A DNA stretch of 64,000 nt. Origin: Lactarius indigo. Lineage: Eukaryota; Basidiomycota; Agaricomycetes; Russulales; Russulaceae. Where the stretch lies: assembly GCA_025766275.1 (NCBI GenBank), contig JAFKAC010000096.1:124001-188000 (forward strand), read 5' to 3'. Made by a program: the position numbers and the translations under genes. Below are positions 23,823 through 33,932 of this stretch, one piece after another (position 1 is the stretch's first letter; the number at the start of each line of letters is the position of its first letter). The notes under the pieces were generated by a model. The model saw only the letters and a list, made by a program, of their open reading frames with translations, was not told where the DNA came from and searched no databases.

Positions 23823-26605
23823 ATGCAATCCGACCATCTATCCGGGAGCTCAGCTGGGGAGTCTGAGATCTCTTCTCCATCTATCCATGCCTCAGACAAA
23901 GGTTTTTCCCTAACCCGTCAGGATGCCACCATCTTGAAGGGGTATGTGGAAGAGTTCCAAAAGGCTGATACAGAGACACGGAAGACTATCCTTGAGAGGG
24001 CTATGGGAGACCTGTATGCCCTTAGGCCTCCAAATACTGGCTTTGATAAAAAGGAGGCTAAAAGGGTATGAGCATTGAGAGTTAATCCATGTAAAGGCTC
24101 ACTGATACATATGGCTCCAGAAAATCAGAACCTGGTTTTACAATCACTATTCCCGTCCTCATCGTCAACTTATCAAGTTTACTCGGAAGTGGTCAGCCCG
24201 GAATGCATTCTACCATGAGAACAAGGAAGAGATTATGGAACTTGCACAGAGGATTTCCGGTGGTGTTCCTGGATCTCAGGCATTCTTAGGAGCTCTCCAG
24301 GATGCAACAACAATGCTTTGGAAACAGCTGACTACAGAGGAACAAGAACCATATGTCGAACTTGCAAAGGAGTGGTCAGAGGACAGACCCCCAAGGGATA
24401 TCCAAGCCAAGTGAGTTTCCACCCATGTATTCATGATCCACACACATAATACACCTTGTTAGAATGGCTCAAGCAGCTTTCCGTGGCCGGATAGTTAGGG
24501 ACTTCCAAACACAGCTATTCAAGACATGTGGAATGCGCTCAATTGTTCTGGTGGCTTATGCAGACAAGGACGGAAACCCAAGAGCTTCAATGTAAGTCTT
24601 CCTAAGATGTATCCAGCTGCAGCACTACCTTTACATTGCCACATATTTGTAGGGATGACTGGAACAGGGTTCTGGATGATGGAATGTCCTTTTCGGACTT
24701 CTGCCCAGACTGGAGAAATGCCATGGTCTGGCAGGAGTGGATGAAATACAGCCGGAGGTGCTTTGGACCCGGTTTGTCACATTTCCACACATCCATCAAC
24801 ATTATCTCATATTCATAGTATAGAGCATGACCAAGTTATCCCTGCGGAACATTCAAAGACACTCAAGAACAAAGTGAAGATTGTTGTGGATTCAGATGGG
24901 GAACCTGAAATTCCTTCAATTACCCTAGATGATGGCTATTCAGCAAAGGTCGTTCAGTCAGCTCTTAGGGATTATTGTAATGCTCATATCAGTGAGTTAA
25001 GGATATTCCCTTTACAGTTCTATGATAACACATATGAGTTAGGATTCATCTCTGGTAGGAAGAAAGCAACTATCCCTTGGAGCAAAGTCTGCAGTGATCC
25101 AGCCGCATGGATTGAGGAGGAATGCTTCCCAACTGGATTTCCATGGGTGGATCCATCAAAGCTCCGTATAGTTCAGGTGTTCAGGCTGCTAGAACATTGG
25201 AGGCAACGCGAGAAAGAAGGATTAATTCCATTGATCTGGAACTCATCCTGTGAGCTACTTACTGATAGAGATCAGGCTGTACAGCGGATCCAGAATCCAC
25301 AGCGGACACAGAGATGCTCAGATTCCAATGAGTCTGAGTCAGACACTAGCAGTGAAGAGGAAGATTTCTCAAATGAAATCAATGGTTTACAATCTCCAAC
25401 TGTGACCCCACCTCTTCCACCATCGCCATCTTCATCTGCCCTCAGTAGAAATAGGGAGGCTGAACAGACATCTGCTCCTAGTGAGCAGCCTACCATTTCT
25501 CTTATGGCCATACAAACTCATGCATACTACTTTATAGCCACTAGCAAATCATTGCATCCTCCTCCATTGAGCATATCAAGGGCGGAAACATTTCGGAAAC
25601 ATCCAAGGATTGAGACAGGACCTCCAGTGGGATCTGTGCCATACAACAATCCTGGTGTGCCCAAGCCCCAGCAAGGACGAGTCAAGCGAGTGGTCAAGAT
25701 GACAGATAAAGCCAGGTAAGTGTAGCGGTATGACTTATCGCTTACAACTAGACCAAGGTGAAGGTTAGCGAACTGAACTGGGAACACACCCAAGCCTAGC
25801 GCGGAGACAAGTCACGCGCCGAACATACAGGCACAGCGGAGAGTAGACACACGTGAGGACTTTATGCAAGTCCAAAGGTCAGGTGATCACACTGTGGCAT
25901 GCTGAGTGGAGAACCAAGAGGACAAGTTAACATTGGAGAGGTGAGTACAAGGAGAATACGCACCTGAGTGGAGAACCAAGAGGACAAGTTGGTTCCACTC
26001 AGGACGCTACATGAGGGTTTATATACTATGCTGCGGCTGAGTTCGAATTACTATAGAACCTTGTTACTAAAGGTATATGTAATAGTAATGAGTCAAACGC
26101 TGACGCGTCGTGTCTATAAATAGCCTTATCTATTGTGCTGACTGATGCGCAGTCATTAAGGCTGACAGAACAGTGACGTGTCCTTATCTATGAGTCATAA
26201 CCCTATAACAACGTAGTCTAGAACTATCTAGAACCTTCCCTGCTTATCGTCCAATGAGAAACTACTGTACTAATGAGGAATGTGCCCAAAAGGGGTAATC
26301 ATCCGGTAAGGAAGTTACTGTCCCAGGGTCACGTGCTTGTGGGTGCACATGTTGGCATCACGTGACTAACCATCTTATCATATCTAACGATAAGGACTTG
26401 GATGTTTGACACAACGTTGGAGACTCGTATCTTTACCAAGTAAATCCGTAAAAATACGGAAAAATAAGGCAAAAATAGAGCGTCCGTGACAGTAAGTAAG
26501 CACAGTAAAGACATATACTGTGTGATCTGATCATTATAAAGGAATGTAGATATTGGCAGGGGTTCAGGTGGACTGGATCCAACATACCTTCAGAGAGGCA
26601 ATTAG
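23823..26605 (+). CDS. HMG-box-like nuclear protein of the KDZ element (six exons)
   Basis: Exons 23823-24065, 24121-24410, 24463-24591, 24653-24771, 24824-25715 and 26560-26605 keep one frame, giving ~570 residues. Residues ~30-110 (EEFQKADTETRK, KRKIRTWFYNH) look like a small DNA-binding helix bundle. They are followed by an HMG-box-like pattern (RNAFYHENKEEIMEL ... MLWKQLTTEEQEPYVELAKEW). A conserved globular part (PLQFYDNTYELGF, VFRLLEHWRQREKEG) and a Ser/Glu-rich tail (SDSNESESDTSSEEED) complete it. The last intron contains a 771-bp solo LTR placed on its donor. The HMG assignment rests on residue pattern only. A chromatin or donor-site binding role for the transposon is inference. Confidence 0.6.
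25721..26491. mobile_element. Solo LTR in the last intron of the HMG-like gene
   Basis: It begins TGTAGCGG and ends CCGTGACA, flanked by the 5-bp duplication GTAAG (25716-25720 and 26492-26496). Its length is 771 bp. An internal ~27-bp direct repeat (TGAGTGGAGAACCAAGAGGA...) occurs at about 25898 and 25964. It has no coding capacity. The TSD is the host gene's splice donor sequence. Confidence 0.88.
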
Positions 26606-26679
26606 TGATACAGTGATACCTTTGTATAAATTTAAGAACCTGTGGCTGTTGACTTATCCATTCCGGAAACCACATGAGT

Positions 26680-27812
26680 ATTTCCGTCAAGGACAACTCA
26701 GTTTCCGTGACTTTTCCCATGGCTGGAAATTGAGTTTCCTTGAATATTCCCATTATGGGAAGTTAAGTATCCGTGAGTCTTTCCGTCATGGGAGCCTCAT
26801 TTTCCGTGACTTACCCATTACAGGAGACTGAGTTTCCATTAATCTTCCTGTCATGGGAAGATATGTTTCCGTGAGTCTTTCCGTCACGGGAACCTCAGTT
26901 TCCGTAACTTAACCTGTGACGGGAGACTGAGTTTCCATTAATCTTCCCGTCACGGGATGATAAGTTCCTGTGAGTCTTTCCGTCACGGGCACCTCAGTTT
27001 CCGTGACTCAACCCGTGACGGGAGACTGAGTTTCCGTTAATCTTCCCGTCACGGGATGATAAGTTCCCGTGAGTCTTTCCATCACGGGAACCTCAGTTTC
27101 CGTGACTCAACCCGTGACGGGAGACTGAGTTTCCGTTAATCTTCCCGTCACGGGATGATAAGTTCCCGTGAGTCTTTCCATCACAGGAACCTCAGTTTCC
27201 ATGACTCAACCCGTGACGGGAGACTGAGTTTCCGTGAATCTTCCCGTCACGGGAAGATATGTTTCCATAAATAGTTCCGTCACGGACAACCTCAGTTGCC
27301 GTGATTTTTCCCGTGACGGGAAACTGTGCATCCATGACTCTTCCCGTCACAGGAAGATATGTTTCCGTGACTTTTCCCGTTACGGGAATCTCAGTTTCCG
27401 TGACTTAACCCGTGACGGGAGACTGAGTTTCCGTGAATCTTCCCGTCACGGGCAGATATGTTTCCGTAAATAGTTCCGTCACGGACAACCTCAGTTACCA
27501 TGATTTTTCCCGTGACGGGAAACTGTGCATTCGTGACTTTTCCCGTCACGGGAAGATATGTTTCCGTGACTTAACCTGTGACAGGATACTGAGTTTCCGT
27601 GAATCTTCCTGTCACGGAAATATATGTTTCCGTAAATATTTTCCGTCATGGACAACTCAGTTGCCGTGACTTTTCCCGTCACGGGAAACTGTGCTTCCAT
27701 GAATCTTCCCGTCACGGGAAGATATGTTTCCGTGACTTAACCCGTGACGGGAAATTAAGTTTCCGTAAGTCTTCCCGTCACGAGAAACTGGATTTCCGTG
27801 AAGTCTACCATC
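26680..27812. repeat. KDZ right subterminal palindrome array
   Basis: Roughly thirty copies of the palindromic core CCCGT(C/G)ACGGG and variants are spaced 20-40 bp apart, separated by phrases such as GAGTTTCCGT and AAGATATGTTTCC. A higher-order period of about 100 bp is clear at 27010, 27110 and 27210. Several plus-strand frames are open only because of this periodicity. The array is a likely platform for transposase or an accessory DNA-binding protein. Confidence 0.9.
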
Positions 27813-27817
27813 ATGGG

Positions 27818-28385
27818 TGTTACGATTTTCTTGGACTCGTTTCTTTCCTTACCATTACTTCCTTCCCGCACTATACGAGCCCTGTACGACTACGCAGACT
27901 TTACGATTACCCGGTTTCTATCACGCGCCTTGCTTATCGACGTTCTCCTTTGATAAAGCTTGACATGTGCCAGTTTCCGACTTGTTCCCTCTCACGCGTG
28001 ACCCCGCATGATTCTCCTTTATTCTCGATATATCCCTGCTTTGTTCCCTTTATGCTCATTCCTTTCTTCCTCGGTTTGGCGATGGCGCCATCTGTTTGTG
28101 ATGGCCATACAGTACGATTTCTATTTAACCCTAGTCATACCTAGCTTGTACGGTAGACTAGACTTCTTGTGTAATACTACACTCGTCTACGCAAAGTCTC
28201 CTTAGTCCCCGATCCTCGTCTTCGCTAGGCCTTCGAGTCTTAGCCTCCCTCTACAGTCCAAGTGACGTACGTCCTTGTGACTCTTGTGCATCATTCTTAC
28301 TGAAGTCGAGCCTTCGAGCTTTGACTACCGAGCGATTGACTGACTTAGTACAGGTCGTACTCAACGCCCCTGTAGTGGCGTTACA
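27818..28385. mobile_element. Solo LTR in the KDZ right end
   Basis: The 568-bp sequence begins TGTTACGATT and ends GGCGTTACA, with a 5-bp duplication ATGGG at 27813-27817 and 28386-28390. It starts like the chromovirus LTR elsewhere in the window (TGTTACG) but is otherwise different. It has no gene. Confidence 0.88.
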
Positions 28386-28390
28386 ATGGG

Positions 28391-28811
28391 AAACTTACTT
28401 TCCGTCATAGCTTCCATTCTAGGAATAAGAGCTTCTCTTGAGTTTCCCATGATGGGAAAGTAAGCTTCCATGAAGCCCACCTTCTGTGAGATCTCTCCTG
28501 ACTGGATTCTGGGCATCTGTATAGGTATCCCCATTTCAGGAAGTAACATGGGTCGTGATCCCTCCATTTCAGGAAATGAATGGGTGTTTATTCATCTGTT
28601 TCGGGAAATGACCCGGAAATCTGATTCTTCCATTATGGAAGGAAATATTGCTACTTCCTTTAGCAATTCCTACATCGGAACCGACGTCGGGTGGCCCATG
28701 AATTCCGGAAGAATTTTGTGCGTCGGCCGACGTCGGTTGGCCCATGAGTTATGAGGGGTTCTTCCCGTCGGATGGCCCATGAGTTATGAAAGTCATGGCA
28801 GATCATTGGCT
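28391..28811 (-). repeat. KDZ right terminal inverted repeat with short subterminal part
   Basis: From about 28526 to 28811 it is the reverse complement of the left end. 28391-28525 holds a few more imperfect GGGAAA-x-TTTCC palindromes (such as TTTCCCATGATGGGAAA). The element ends ...GGCAGATCATTGGCT. Confidence 0.85.
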
Positions 28812-28820
28812 GGCAAAAGC
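28812..28820. repeat. KDZ target-site duplication, right
   Basis: GGCAAAAGC, identical to 12610-12618. It is also part of LINE ORF1 codons for Leu-Leu-Pro. Confidence 0.9.
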
Positions 28821-29179
28821 GTGTTAGTGATGGAGGGGACAGCGTCCCACAGTGCTTGAGAGTTGATGGCAGGGACAGTGGGTTCTTCAGACTCAGGGGA
28901 GCCCATAGTGGAATCCTGCGGGGATCGCCCAGCCGCAGGGGGGGAGGAGGAAGGTATGATGATGGGATCGAGGGGGTCCCAATGGGCGTTCCCGTCTTCC
29001 CTTAGACGGGGTTGTCCATGGCCGTCAGCGACGATGGGACCAATGGTAGCAGCGTTGTAAGTCCCCGAATTATTCAAGGGACCTGTGGAGGGTGTGGCGA
29101 GAGGGAGGGGGAGTTCAGTGAGTTTGGTGGGAGAGGAATAGTCGTGGCGAGGAAGGATAAAGTTGGCGTCGGACGCCAT
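28812..29179 (-). pseudogene. LINE ORF1, 5' portion
   Basis: The ATG at 29179 opens MASDANFILPRHDYSSPTKL and about 120 codons follow until the KDZ insertion. The reading frame is resumed at 12617. Past the boundary, translation would run into the transposon and stop after Asn-Asp-Leu-Pro. The sequence is Pro/Ser-rich and looks disordered, as is usual for the N-terminus of gag-like proteins. Confidence 0.85.
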
Positions 29180-29327
29180 GTTGGATGGCTGAAGGAGGTC
29201 GCGAGCTAGGCCCAGGCGGTTTCCCCAACAGTGAGCAAAGGTATTTGGAAGTTGTATTTAGCAGCAAGTAGACTAGAACCAGCACTAGCTCTAAGGAGAT
29301 GGTGGTGGTACGAGGAAAAGAGGGATG
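29180..29327 (-). promoter_or_regulatory. LINE 5' leader, putative internal promoter
   Basis: These 148 bp between the 5' end of the element (fixed by the target duplication) and the ORF1 ATG must contain any internal promoter. No TATA box is apparent, as expected for LINE promoters. Confidence 0.6.
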
Positions 29328-29341
29328 AATCTTAGTGCCAT
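29328..29341. repeat. LINE target-site duplication, right copy
   Basis: AATCTTAGTGCCAT, matching 3737-3750. Confidence 0.9.
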
Positions 29342-31505
29342 TCTCTCAGGGCTTCAGAGCCCTTTATAGCACAGTCTGTCCTATTCTCCGTGTTCCCGTG
29401 CGTCTCGCATAAGTGCGCGCCTTTAGAAACTTTGGGGCGATGGGTCCTCAACCCAAGTGGACCTGTATACAATATTACGCGCCGTGCAGAGGCATGCACG
29501 ACCGATAGCGCGTCCTCATACTTCCCAGAACCCAAGGCAGCCCGGGTTGTTTGGGGAGTGTCCCTGCGCGCAGAGGCAACCTTAACACAACATATGGGAC
29601 CCAGAAGATGGGCCTGAGATTTCGAATGATTTTCAACTCCACTCTCTGACCCACAGTTCTGCGTAGACTGTGATATGGGCACAGAGCCTCCTTAGCGTGT
29701 ACTGACGCCAGATATCGTACAGAGCGTAGGACAGTACCTGCGCGATGGCCGTCCTGAACGTTCGAACGTTGAAACCTCCGCTTGTATCGGGAATCACAAG
29801 TTGCTACTTGGCCGCGGAGGATCTTGTTGGATATTACTGGTTGATTAACCACGTCCAAATTTTGTAGGATGGACGAACTACTCGCTAAGAGAACACAACG
29901 CACATGGTATGTGTAACAAAGGCCGATTTTGAATCGGATTATGACAACGATATGTGCGGACTTGAATCAATGAATCCGACAGGCGGGGGAGCGGATATTT
30001 TGGAAAAGGTGTAGGGGAAGGGAACAGGGGAGGGAATGAAGGTGTGTGAGGAAGGGAGGGGAAAGTAAGAGCGAAGCTGTGAAGGCGAGGATCGGGGGAC
30101 AGCGAGTAAACGACCGGTGTTCAGTCGAAACCGAAACCGATCAGGCCTCGATCCGGAGACGACTGGAGAAAGAGGCCAGGTCTGACGGCGATGATTGGGC
30201 CCATTGATTTCAGTCCTGCGAATGTAGAGCTGGAGGTATCGTTGATGAAACCTGGCTCGACCTGGGATCAAGGGAAAAGGCGTGGGCGACGCACAGATAC
30301 ATTCGGCAAGAAAGAGGCGGGTTGCGCACAAGGAGAAATGGAACGCGAGGAAAATAGAACGGGGACGGGAACGGGAATGGAACGTGAAGGCGGAGTGACA
30401 AAATAAGAGGTAGGAAATCCAAGAGCAAACCGGGAAGAAAGAGGGCGTTACGAGCGAGACCTAGTGAAGGTGAAGGCCAAAATGATTGAATCGTCGGGGA
30501 CTAGGGCAAGAGGCAAAGGAACACTTTAGAAAAGGAAAGAAAAAGGGACGCACACGAGAATAAATCGTGGCTTCGGGGCCCGATCGAAGTGCGGCGTGGT
30601 GATAGCGTGGTGATAGCGACAACCCAGTGGAGTGGGCCATGTCGAAAAAAAGATAGATGATAACGATGGCCCGAATGAAGACGGACATGATAGGGACATA
30701 TGTGCAGGATGGAGAGGGGCCGGAAAAGTTGACATGAGGCGAATGGACATACTAGTCACGAGTGTACGCACCGTATCCTGTGGCGTGGGCATGTTTGAGA
30801 CGTAGGCCAAGTGCCAGTACACGGCAGGAACGAGGCTGGGCCACCAAGCTATCGAGGTCGTGGGATCACGACATGGAGTAGTGAAATGTTGAGAGCGATG
30901 CCGGATCAACGATCCCCGATTACGTGGTGGTCGCGGTGGTGGCAGTGGATGATGTGGATCCCTGCGGAGTTGCGCCTCACAGACCTTACAGCTTACAGGC
31001 CTCACCAATCGCCTTCCCAATCATGTAATAGATTACCCACGGCTTTATTACAACCAGCGAAAGATACTGAGGTTTGAGTTGGAGGACTTATCGACTCATC
31101 CATTGCGTAATTCTTGGCCCGAGCCGCGGCCAAGCATGTTTACGACTTGGCTTGATGTACTCTAGTGGGGTTGAAATCAAATGTCACTGTATGCGAGATG
31201 CTAGCAATCAAATGCGCCCTTCTCCTGATCTTGATGTCATCATGTAGCGTATGTCACAGTGTGGCAAAATTCGGAGGTTCTTACTGTAACGAAGACACCG
31301 ATTTGGAAGTGTGGCACTGTCACTGTCAACTAGATGGGGGGACGGGCTCCGGGGCTGTGCACCTTGCTCATACTGTGTACTGCTCATGCTGTGTACTGAC
31401 AGTTCTTGTTTTTTATAGATTTGCTTCATGCATGATAAGCGGATCTACTTTTGTCCGCCTTGTCTGAACCCTCATATCACCGCGCCGGTCCTGCTTCCTC
31501 CTTAA
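29342..31505. repeat. Array spacer block, no convincing gene
   Basis: This is the remainder of the first unit's spacer. 29780-30320 resembles 53440-53890 after the CHAT pseudogene. 30090-31440 resembles 43930-45250 and 48660-49740 (GATCAGGCCTCGATCCGGAG, AAGATAGATGAT and similar shared phrases). No frame is conserved across copies. The final ~100 bp before each gene copy is shared and probably contains its promoter. Confidence 0.6.
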
Positions 31506-32941
31506 CATGACCGACTGGCAAAGTCCTGCTGTTATCAGTGCAGAATATTGTGCGTCACTGGCAGTCGTGCTTCCCATATTTCCAAATATTTACGTTCGCC
31601 TTACAGACGCGCTCCTCAAGCTTTACCACGCGGTATGGGGGGTTCTCCTGTGAGCACAGTAGTTCTCAGCTTCGTCTAACTAAAAATACTAAATTTATTC
31701 TCATACAAGCTGGGAGTTTGTCGTGAACATCGGATTTGAATACTCTGTCTTCACTGGAAAGCGAAAGTTTCGCTCATCGTTTTTGGTACGTCGCATGCAG
31801 CCCAGACAGGAATGCGAGATTATCAACTCAAGCTGGTACATACAGCTTTATTTGGGAGCTCGGTGGGGTACTTTTGTCAGCGTCATTACTATACTCGTGG
31901 GACTCGACCCAGTGAACCGGGTCAACTGCCAGGTACCTTGGCTTCTCATCATGTTGAGCGAGATCGCGAGACTGAGATTCTACCTAGGCCGTAGTCGTCT
32001 TTGTCTTCGTGAGAATATAGGCCATTTATTTCCTCGACTACATGCTAACATTGGGCCCATGTACTAGTTGTTTTCATATCTCTCGCTAGCTTGTGCCCAG
32101 GCCCTGGTAGTGCTGCGCATGTAGACACCCGATTGTCTAACTCCTCACCTCACCTCACTGATACAGTACTCTCAGTGCCGCGATATGGGGACTAAACAAG
32201 ATCGTCATATCAATCGCTGCCGCTGCATGGCTCGCCGATGCTGGTACCCTCATTCGTAGTATGTTCATTTCTTCATTTGGCCTTCCGGATATTTCACACA
32301 TGTGACCCGGGTTTGCGCGATTAGGTACAGTCATTGTTCGTGGAACTTGGAGCGAAAGCTTGGGTGGAGCCACTTGCAGAATCATGAATATACCCGACAC
32401 CAGAACCAACATTCTTGTCTCTTTCGTCACTGACTTGGTGCTTCTTGTACTCATGCTCACGGGGCTCTTGCGCTGGGAAAATGCCCGTCAGAAAGGCGGC
32501 ATCTCGTGGGTCCTGTATACTCAGGTCAGTATTTTCTCATCTCGGATACTACCGTACATGCCACAATGATCTTTGAGGCTGATAACGACGGCAGGGCTTG
32601 GCATGGATGATAATTGTCGCTGTAGCCGAGGCACCTATCGTAGTACGTTTTCCAAAAATGGATACTATGACCCAGGCGACTGATACGAGCTCGCCAGGTA
32701 TTCATTCTGTTGGACCTGAATGGTATGCAGTGCATTTCTTTCACACGACGAGACTGGGTATTCACCAAAAGAGGGTTCTCACAGATCCAATGAGCCTCGT
32801 ATGTCATGAACGAAATATTCCGAACAAGGGACTGACTGACCTGATATCGTAGATGTTTCAACTCCCTAAAAGTTGGTGTCTCGTCCCGAGAGAATCATGC
32901 GAATTCCCTGATTGTTTTCCCTTTATTTAGCAATAACTATG
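31506..32941 (+). pseudogene. Membrane-protein copy 2, 5' eleven exons and start of exon 12
   Basis: Exon structure and splice sites follow copy 1 (exon 1 31506-31649 and so on), and every phase is intact up to MFQLPKTITM. Motifs include WEFVVNIGFEYSV, LVGLDPVNRVNCQ, VFILLDLN and DPMSL. The last exon is interrupted at 32941 by an LTR and its nested chromovirus; the remainder lies at 41374-41627. Without the insertion this copy would look functional, so the break seems recent. A truncated protein lacking the last TM end and tail might still be made. Confidence 0.8.
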
Positions 32942-33386
32942 TGATGAACAGCACAGTAGAAGGGCATACTCACAGAGTGCAAAAGGTGTCTGTGGTGAGA
33001 TATGCTAGAGTGCTTGAAGCAGCAACAGGGGGTCAGGCAAGTGAAGCAAGAGTGTTGTCTGGCACACAAACAGTGAGAACTGATATTATACATTGGAGGG
33101 AAGGGGAGCTTACCTGGCACACAAACAGTGAGAACTGATGTGGACCAGGAGCGTACATGCTACTCTACTTATACACTTTCTGGGAGTGACATTATACAAG
33201 GGATGTAACACCAGTCACGCACTACAAGATAGTCATTGTTCTACAAATGGACAAAGGAGTGGACGTTCTGAGAACAAGGACAGAAAGGACAAGGAGAGTC
33301 TAGAAGTAAGTGATATCATAATGACATCATAATAAGGATAGAACAAAAAGAGAACAAAGAAAGATACAAGAACGCATAGTACAATG

Positions 33387-33391
33387 AACGG
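33387..33391. repeat. Chromovirus target-site duplication (AACGG), left
   Basis: AACGG is repeated at 41202-41206 on the far side of the element. This 5-bp duplication is typical of LTR retrotransposon integration. Confidence 0.9.
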
Positions 33392-33900
33392 TGTTACGCT
33401 CCACCGGCGTCAGTCCGACTTGGACTTAAGAGAGGCGTAATCGACTTAGCGAAAGACAGGCAAATGGGGATCACGTGTCAACCCAATGCGAGCTGAACAG
33501 GGGCACTCGGGCACACGCTGCAGCTAAAGGTGAAGAAGGAGTATCCTATGAATGGATACAAGCGGAAGCACACTTAGCCCAAGACTAAGGCAGATGGAAG
33601 ACGAGTCAAGTGGTGGATTGAAGAAGACCAAGATGGGGACTCTTGGTCTTCCGAGTCAACTACTTATACAAATACGCGCGGGCTTTAAAGCGCCGCTGGA
33701 ACAATCGGTGACCAATAGCGTAACTAGCTCGAACCCTAGTACAGCTATCCTAGGAATGAGTCATACGTGAGTCACAATCACATGCGAACTACTACGCTGA
33801 CTGATACGATGTAAGAGTCCATGACTAATGCTGATACCGGACCGTAGTCATAACCGGTCATGAGTCGTGTGTGATGAGTCGTTAAGTCCGTACCGTAACA
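33392..33900 (-). repeat. Chromovirus 3' LTR
   Basis: 509 bp, TGTTACG...GTAACA, the same sequence as 40693-41201. A 72-codon open frame inside both LTRs is identical but shows no features and is probably not a gene. Confidence 0.93.
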
Positions 33901-33915
33901 TCACCCCCTTTTCAA
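33901..33915 (-). promoter_or_regulatory. Polypurine tract of the chromovirus
   Basis: On the minus strand CTTGAAAAGGGGGTGA directly precedes the 3' LTR. This is the expected plus-strand DNA primer position. Confidence 0.85.
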
Positions 33916-33932
33916 GAGTGAGGCCCACCTCA

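Larger units (their letters stand above)
12619..28811. mobile_element. 16.2 kb KDZ-superfamily DNA transposon with four accessory genes
   Basis: It is bounded by ~280-bp terminal inverted repeats and a 9-bp target duplication inside LINE ORF1. It encodes a KDZ transposase (13495-17434, minus), a small acidic protein (17695-18220, minus), a zinc-cluster protein (19166-21020, minus), a disordered protein (21451-22867, plus) and an HMG-box-like protein (23823-26605, plus). The ends carry dense subterminal repeats that differ between left and right. Two solo LTRs (25721-26491 and 27818-28385) have landed in it. The transposase is recognised from its CxC2-type cysteine cluster and DDE core. KDZ elements of mushrooms are known to carry extra genes, sometimes TET/JBP oxygenases; I find none here. 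Confidence 0.92.
3751..29327 (-). mobile_element. Tad-like non-LTR retrotransposon (LINE), split by a KDZ transposon
   Basis: The element reads on the minus strand: a short 5' leader (29180-29327), ORF1, ORF2 and a short 3' UTR ending in an A tail (T28 on the plus strand at 3751-3778). A 14-15 bp target duplication flanks it. Without the 16.2 kb DNA transposon at 12619-28811 and its duplicated target, the LINE would be about 9.4 kb and full length. The order of endonuclease, reverse transcriptase, RNase H and a C-terminal CCHC-like finger in ORF2 fits the fungal Tad clade. ORF1 carries one stop and one frameshift besides the transposon. Confidence 0.92.

Noticed and set aside
26553..26831. 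Independent plus-strand gene beginning MAGVQVDWIQ
   Set aside because: It overlaps the terminal exon of the HMG-like gene in another frame and runs into subterminal repeats.
26680..27812. Regular palindromic repeats resembling a CRISPR array
   Set aside because: The genome is eukaryotic, spacers are not unique, and the repeats are subterminal sites of a DNA transposon.
12619..28811. Assignment to the Mutator/MULE superfamily because of the 9-bp duplication and long inverted repeats
   Set aside because: The transposase has the KDZ CxC2 cluster and DFQKGER, YDIMCQ and GEIIETLW motifs, not MULE signatures.
12619..28811. A TET/JBP oxygenase gene inside the KDZ element
   Set aside because: I looked through the four accessory proteins and saw no HxD...H oxygenase pattern.
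33552..33770. 72-codon frame present in both chromovirus LTRs
   Set aside because: It is duplicated simply because the LTRs are identical. It is on the strand opposite to the element and has no features.
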